DNA of 10,182 nucleotides from Actinomycetota bacterium (GTDB lineage Bacteria > Actinomycetota > Actinomycetes > S36-B12), in the NCBI GenBank assembly GCA_010029945.1, contig RGQW01000053.1, positions 1-10,182 on the forward strand. The letters run 5' to 3'. Below, one piece after another: positions 6,440 to 10,182 of this stretch (position 1 is its first letter; each line of letters starts with the position of its first letter). The notes below the pieces were generated by a model. That model saw nothing but the letters and a program-made list of their open reading frames with translations. It had not been told where the DNA came from and made no database searches. A program made the translations under genes and the position numbers.

Positions 6440-6443
6440 GTCT
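6432..6443 (+). promoter_or_regulatory. Possible internal leaderless promoter for mtrA
   Basis: CACCAT at 6432-6437 is followed by 6 nt and then the mtrA ATG. This is the same spacing as CACAAT to the start of the upstream CPBP gene. The hexamer matches the -10 pattern only at its A and final T, and it overlaps the end of the CPBP gene. The weak AGG at 6438-6440 could instead act as a poor ribosome binding site. Low confidence. Confidence 0.2.
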
Positions 6444-7157
6444 ATGACGGAGAATTCCGGTACCTCGAGCGCCCCCCGGGCACGGGGTCGCGTTCTTGTC
6501 GTCGATGACGATGCTGCCCTCGCTGAGATGCTGGGAATCGTCCTTCGCGGCGAGGGGTTCGACCCTGTTTTCTGCGCCGACGGAAATGCAGCTGTTGACG
6601 CCTTCCGAGCGTCGAAGCCCGATGTCGTTCTGCTCGACCTCATGTTGCCGGGGCGAGACGGAATAGACGTCTGCCGGTCGATCCGCGCCGAGTCGGGTAC
6701 ACCTATCGTCATGCTGACGGCAAAGTCGGACACGATCGACGTCGTGGTGGGGCTGGAGTCCGGGGCCGACGATTACATCGTGAAACCCTTCAAGCCGAAA
6801 GAGCTTGTCGCCCGCATTCGTGCTCGTATTCGACGCACAGATGACGTCGGATCTCAAGTTCTCACGATTAGTGACCTGTCGATCGATATTGGTGGTCACA
6901 CGGTGCGACGGGGTAGTGACGTCTTGTCTCTGACACCACTGGAGTTCGATCTTCTTGCCTGTCTCGCGAAGCGACCAGGCCAAGTCTTTACTCGAGAGGC
7001 CCTACTCCAGGAAGTGTGGGGCTACCGCCACGCGGCCGACACACGATTGGTCAACGTGCACGTCCAGCGCCTACGGGCAAAGATCGAGCGCGACCCCGAA
7101 GCCCCCGAGATCGTGCTCACTGTGCGGGGAGTCGGATACAAGGCCGGTCCCTCCTGA
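6444..7157 (+). CDS. mtrA: DNA-binding response regulator MtrA (OmpR/PhoB family)
   Basis: MtrA is the essential or near-essential actinobacterial response regulator that couples cell division, DNA replication and cell-wall remodelling; MtrB phosphorylates it. The 237-residue protein has a receiver domain at about 16-127 with acidic pocket D21-D22, phospho-acceptor D65 (L-L-D-L-M-L-P-G), T92 (M-L-T-A) and K114 (V-K-P-F). The winged-helix effector at about 138-233 carries L-T-P-L-E-F-D-L-L at 163-171, the recognition helix with T-R-L-V-N-V-H-V-Q-R-L-R near 200-211, and V-R-G-V-G-Y-K at 227-233. It is about nine residues longer at the N-terminus than the mycobacterial protein. ATG 6444 is the start; no strong Shine-Dalgarno is visible. 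mtrB begins 7 nt after the stop. All functional residues are intact. Confidence 0.96.
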   Translation: MTENSGTSSAPRARGRVLVVDDDAALAEMLGIVLRGEGFDPVFCADGNAAVDAFRASKPDVVLLDLMLPGRDGIDVCRSIRAESGTPIVMLTAKSDTIDVVVGLESGADDYIVKPFKPKELVARIRARIRRTDDVGSQVLTISDLSIDIGGHTVRRGSDVLSLTPLEFDLLACLAKRPGQVFTREALLQEVWGYRHAADTRLVNVHVQRLRAKIERDPEAPEIVLTVRGVGYKAGPS

Positions 7158-7164
7158 CTTGATC

Positions 7165-8907
7165 ATGGGACGGGTCCTCCTTTTCTTCCCCCGAGCCGTC
7201 CGGCGTCTGTGGCGCCGGTCGCTGTTCATCCGTGTCGCAAGCTTGACCCTGGTTCTCTCGATCACCGTCGTCGGCGCCCTGGGTTTCCTTCTGCTGTCGC
7301 GTGTCACGACGGGGCTGTTGGAAGCCAAGGAGCGAAGTGCCGTCGGCGAAGCATCGGCAGGTTTGGGCGAAGCGCAGCGCTTGCTGGACGCGGCGGATAC
7401 GGGCCCGTCCACTCCCTCACCATCACGCCTGGTCGACACTGTCGTGACGTCTCTGGCCACTCGCGCCGGATCACCCGCCACCTTCGACGTGTTGCTGTTG
7501 TCGACCTTGCCCGACATCGGGGCACCGGAACGTGGGACCAACCTCGTCGCGGTCTCCAGCATTCCGCCCGAACTTCGTGACGCGGTGACGCAGACCCAAC
7601 GCCAGTCGTGGACGTTCACCGAGATCCGTTTCCTCGACGGTCGAACATCGCCCGGCTTCGTCGTGGGAGCTCCCTTGAGTATTCCCACGGTGGGTCCGTA
7701 TGAGCTGTATTACCTATTTCCGCTCAGTCAGGAGCAGCAAACACTCGACCTTGTCAGCAGTTCGATTCTGACTGCGGGACTCGTGCTGGTCGGACTCCTG
7801 GGCGTGGTCGCGTGGATTGTGACGCGGCAAGTCGTCGTGCCGGTTCGTGCGGCAGCTCAAACCGCCGAACGGCTGTCGTCGGGTAACTTGGACGAGCGAT
7901 TGCCCATTCGGCGTGACGACGATCTGGATCAGTTGGCTCGCTCCTTCAACGCCATGGCCGAAAGTATCGACGCGCAGATCACCCAATTGGAAGAACTCTC
8001 CCGGGTGCAGCAGCGATTCGTATCGGACGTTTCGCACGAGCTGCGCACTCCGTTGACCACGATTCGAATGGCGGCCGACGTCCTGTTCGAGTCCCGTCAA
8101 TCATTGACAGCGGAGACAGCCCGCTCGGCCGAATTGCTGCAAAACCAACTGGATCGCTTTGAGGCGCTGCTGGGCGATTTGCTGGAGATTTCACGATTCG
8201 ACGCAGGTGCAGCGAAACTCGACAGTGACTCAGTTGACGTGGCCACGCTAGTTCAGCGTGTCATCGATGGAACCGAGCCGTTAGCGCAAAGCCACAACCT
8301 TCGAGTGCGTTTTGCCTCGTATGAACGACCATGCAACGTGGTGTGTGATGCCCGACGCATCGAAAGAATCGTTCGGAATCTGCTGGACAACGCCATCGAA
8401 CACGGCAACGAGAAGGGGGTTCTGGTCGAGCTTTCCGGAGACGCAGATGTCGTCAGTCTGACTGTCCGGGACTTCGGGGTGGGTCTGCGTCCGGGTGAGG
8501 CTGGCTTGGTCTTCAATCGCTTCTGGCGTGCAGATCCCGCTCGAGCACGAACAACAGGCGGAACCGGCCTGGGACTCGCGATCGCATTGGAAGACGCGCA
8601 CCTTCACGGGGGGTGGCTGGAGGCGTGGGGAGAGCCAGGCATCGGAGCGTGCTTCCGCCTGACACTTCCGCGCGAAGCCGGAGGTGCCGTGACGCACGCC
8701 GTGCTCCCGTTGTCCGACGAGATGACGGGTAACGACGACACGGCCGGCACCACCGACGATCCCAACGTCTGCTCAAGTCCCCACGAGTGGTCCGATTCAG
8801 CAGGGCGAGCAGGTGTCGGGGAGCAACGTCGATCAGTTCATCCGAGTTATCGCCCGGCCCCCACGACCAGACATGACGGCCACCGAGGTTGTGCAGGGTT
8901 TCCTTGA
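7165..8907 (+). CDS. mtrB: Sensor histidine kinase MtrB
   Basis: MtrB is the membrane histidine kinase that phosphorylates MtrA. Counting from ATG 7165 it has 580 residues: a basic N-terminus, membrane helix 1 at about 22-46, an extracellular sensor region of about 150 residues, membrane helix 2 at about 197-220, a HAMP domain to about 273, a dimerisation domain with phospho-acceptor H291 in S-H-E-L-R-T-P-L, and an ATPase domain with N-box N-L-L-D-N-A-I-E-H at 405-413, G1 box D-F-G-V-G at 436-440 and G2 box G-G-T-G-L-G-L-A-I at 465-473. ATG 7165 follows the mtrA stop by 7 nt; the frame is open upstream but that part lies inside mtrA. The catalytic core ends near 503 and is followed by a polar tail of about 77 residues. 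The last 95 nt overlap the lpqB frame, so the tail from about 535 on is doubtful. Confidence 0.94.
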   Translation: MGRVLLFFPRAVRRLWRRSLFIRVASLTLVLSITVVGALGFLLLSRVTTGLLEAKERSAVGEASAGLGEAQRLLDAADTGPSTPSPSRLVDTVVTSLATRAGSPATFDVLLLSTLPDIGAPERGTNLVAVSSIPPELRDAVTQTQRQSWTFTEIRFLDGRTSPGFVVGAPLSIPTVGPYELYYLFPLSQEQQTLDLVSSSILTAGLVLVGLLGVVAWIVTRQVVVPVRAAAQTAERLSSGNLDERLPIRRDDDLDQLARSFNAMAESIDAQITQLEELSRVQQRFVSDVSHELRTPLTTIRMAADVLFESRQSLTAETARSAELLQNQLDRFEALLGDLLEISRFDAGAAKLDSDSVDVATLVQRVIDGTEPLAQSHNLRVRFASYERPCNVVCDARRIERIVRNLLDNAIEHGNEKGVLVELSGDADVVSLTVRDFGVGLRPGEAGLVFNRFWRADPARARTTGGTGLGLAIALEDAHLHGGWLEAWGEPGIGACFRLTLPREAGGAVTHAVLPLSDEMTGNDDTAGTTDDPNVCSSPHEWSDSAGRAGVGEQRRSVHPSYRPAPTTRHDGHRGCAGFP

Positions 8908-10182
8908 CGCAAGCGCGTCCTTTGCTGACGATCACGCCGTAGCACGTGAGTACCTCACGCAGCCGGCCAACGAACAATGGGACTCCACATCGCAGGTAGT
9001 CGTGTATGAGGGCGCGCCGGTTTTCTCAGAGTCAGGATTGAATGTTGAATTCGAGGCGCCGCAAGCGGGCGCCATAGGACCAAACGGTCGGTACCGGGTG
9101 GACGAGCCGGGCGCTGAGTTCTCGACGACCTTCCGCTTGATCAGCACCGATGAGGGCTTGCGGATCGATGAGTTGCCCGATGGCTTAGTCCTGTCGCAGA
9201 CAGATGTCGATCGTGCGTTCCGTTCTTACGCTCTGTACTTCTTTGACCCATCGTTCGAGATTCTGGTGCCCGATTCTCGAATGATCCCGGTTGTTGGTCC
9301 CGGACTGGCGACGACGTTGGTGCGTCGCCTTCTGGAAGGCCCGAACGAGTGGCTTCGACCCGCGGTCCGCACGGGCTTTCCTGACGGGGTCGACCTGAAT
9401 ATCGACGCGGTTCTCGTCGATGCGGGTGTTGCCCAGGTGGACCTCGATGCATCGGCGCAGTTGGCAGATGACGCGTCGCGCCAGGCGCTCTCGCAGCAAC
9501 TGGTCTGGACCTTGAAGCAACTCCCGGATGTGCAGGCCGTCAACTTGACCGCTGCAGGCCAGCCGCTGTTTGTTCCTGGTGTTGCCAACCCGCAGCCGAG
9601 GGACGCCTGGCCGAGCGTTGATCCGTCGGGTCTGGATGCTGATGCAGCCGCATACGTAGCGTCCACGATTGGCGTCCGACAACTTGTCGAGGGCGGTACT
9701 CGTCCTGTAGACGGGCAGGCGGGTACCCGGGATCCGCTGCTGGCCAACATTGCGATTGCCGAATCGGGCGCGCGCATTGCGGGAATCGATGTCGAGGGCC
9801 AAACGTGGTCGGGAGCTTTAGTGCCGGAAGCGAGTCTGTTCTCACTTCCTGCGGTCAAGGAACCTGTGGGATTGGCGTTCGACGGTGTTGATGATCTTTG
9901 GATTGTGGATCTCTCGGGGAATCTGACCCTGTATTCGCCGACAGGGCGCTCTTTCCCGATCGAAGTGGGAGGCCTGACGAGCGGCGACGTCATACGGGCA
10001 GCGATTCCTTCCCGTGACGGAACGCGAGCAGCCCTACTCGTGGAATCCGGTCCGCGAACTAATCTGCTTCTGGCTCGCATCGTCCGAACCTCACCCACCG
10101 GCCGTGTCGGAATCGAGGTTCAAGAGCCCATCCGAGTGGAGTCGAAACTCGTTGAGGTAGTGGACGTTGCGTGGTCGAGCGC
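8813..10182 (+). CDS. lpqB: LpqB family protein, GerMN and beta-propeller domains (partial; no signal peptide visible)
   Basis: LpqB is normally an outward-facing lipoprotein that works with MtrB in mycobacteria. From the first usable start, GTG 8813, there are 456 residues before the window ends, with no stop. An N-terminal L-F-L-D-A-S-type helical segment (about 22-55) is followed by the GerMN domain (about 135-250, with A-L-Y-F-F-D-P, V-P-D-S-R, L-L-E-G-P-N and V-W-T-L-K-Q-L). The first blades of the LpqB propeller follow, including a D-D-L-W-I-V-D blade near 360-366. The same frame is open from 8726 and encodes V-P-T-S-G-P-I-Q-Q-G just upstream of GTG 8813. That motif normally follows the lipobox cysteine, so the real start should lie further upstream, but no frame there encodes a hydrophobic signal peptide. 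ATG 8873 is another candidate start. The gene is clearly LpqB; its 5' end looks damaged or rearranged. Confidence 0.88.
   Translation, partial: MSGSNVDQFIRVIARPPRPDMTATEVVQGFLDASASFADDHAVAREYLTQPANEQWDSTSQVVVYEGAPVFSESGLNVEFEAPQAGAIGPNGRYRVDEPGAEFSTTFRLISTDEGLRIDELPDGLVLSQTDVDRAFRSYALYFFDPSFEILVPDSRMIPVVGPGLATTLVRRLLEGPNEWLRPAVRTGFPDGVDLNIDAVLVDAGVAQVDLDASAQLADDASRQALSQQLVWTLKQLPDVQAVNLTAAGQPLFVPGVANPQPRDAWPSVDPSGLDADAAAYVASTIGVRQLVEGGTRPVDGQAGTRDPLLANIAIAESGARIAGIDVEGQTWSGALVPEASLFSLPAVKEPVGLAFDGVDDLWIVDLSGNLTLYSPTGRSFPIEVGGLTSGDVIRAAIPSRDGTRAALLVESGPRTNLLLARIVRTSPTGRVGIEVQEPIRVESKLVEVVDVAWSS

Noticed and set aside
5471..6983. Minus-strand open frames opposite the CPBP gene and mtrA (216-268 residues)
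   Set aside because: They are low-complexity shadows rich in Arg, Ser and Pro, with no recognisable domain, fully covered by convincing plus-strand genes.
9185..10098. Minus-strand open frames opposite lpqB (205 and 290 residues)
   Set aside because: The plus strand encodes GerMN and LpqB features throughout; the opposite frames have no family resemblance.
7165..10182. MtrB-LpqB fusion protein by frameshift near 8775
   Set aside because: MtrB ends in the cytoplasm while LpqB acts outside the membrane, so a direct fusion would misplace LpqB; loss of sequence at the junction is simpler.

Overview
The window is GC-rich and carries the actinobacterial gene set ahcY ... mtrA-mtrB-lpqB, together with an arsenate reductase of the mycothiol-using type. 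This points to a member of the Actinomycetota; I cannot name genus or species from the sequence alone. Coding is dense, GTG starts are frequent, and at least one start looks leaderless, which fits that phylum.

Layout from left to right. (1) Positions 1-102 hold the end of an upstream plus-strand gene, possibly mannose-6-phosphate isomerase. (2) ahcY (S-adenosylhomocysteine hydrolase, start 265) follows and ends at a strong hairpin terminator (1745-1782). (3) Five genes point the other way and appear to form one transcription unit read leftward from about 5119: an arsenic-type aquaporin (aqpS-like), arsC, then pxpA, pxpB and a damaged pxpC. All gaps are 26 nt or less, and pxpB/pxpC overlap by 4 nt. 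(4) An ArsR repressor gene diverges from aqpS across a 44-nt AT-rich spacer with an imperfect palindrome, so repressor and operon probably share that operator. (5) Rightward again come a CPBP intramembrane protease, the response regulator MtrA, the sensor kinase MtrB and the start of LpqB, which runs off the window end.

How the genes work together. ArsR senses arsenite; ArsC reduces arsenate to arsenite; the aquaporin lets arsenite leave down its gradient. No ArsB or ACR3 pump is present in the window. The pxp genes encode the bacterial 5-oxoprolinase that turns 5-oxoproline into glutamate, and they sit downstream in the same apparent operon. MtrA/MtrB/LpqB form the conserved actinobacterial cell-envelope and cell-division signalling module. 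The ars-pxp block lies inside the chromosomal neighbourhood where ahcY, (tmk), mtrA, mtrB and lpqB are typically close together, so it may be an insertion.

Two genes look damaged or unusual. pxpC loses family similarity about 50-60 residues early and has no in-frame stop until deep inside ahcY on the opposite strand. lpqB shows no lipoprotein signal peptide in any frame, although protein similarity reaches upstream of its first usable start codon. No RNA genes, CRISPR arrays, insertion sequences or tRNAs were seen. No gene-free stretch exceeds 300 bases.
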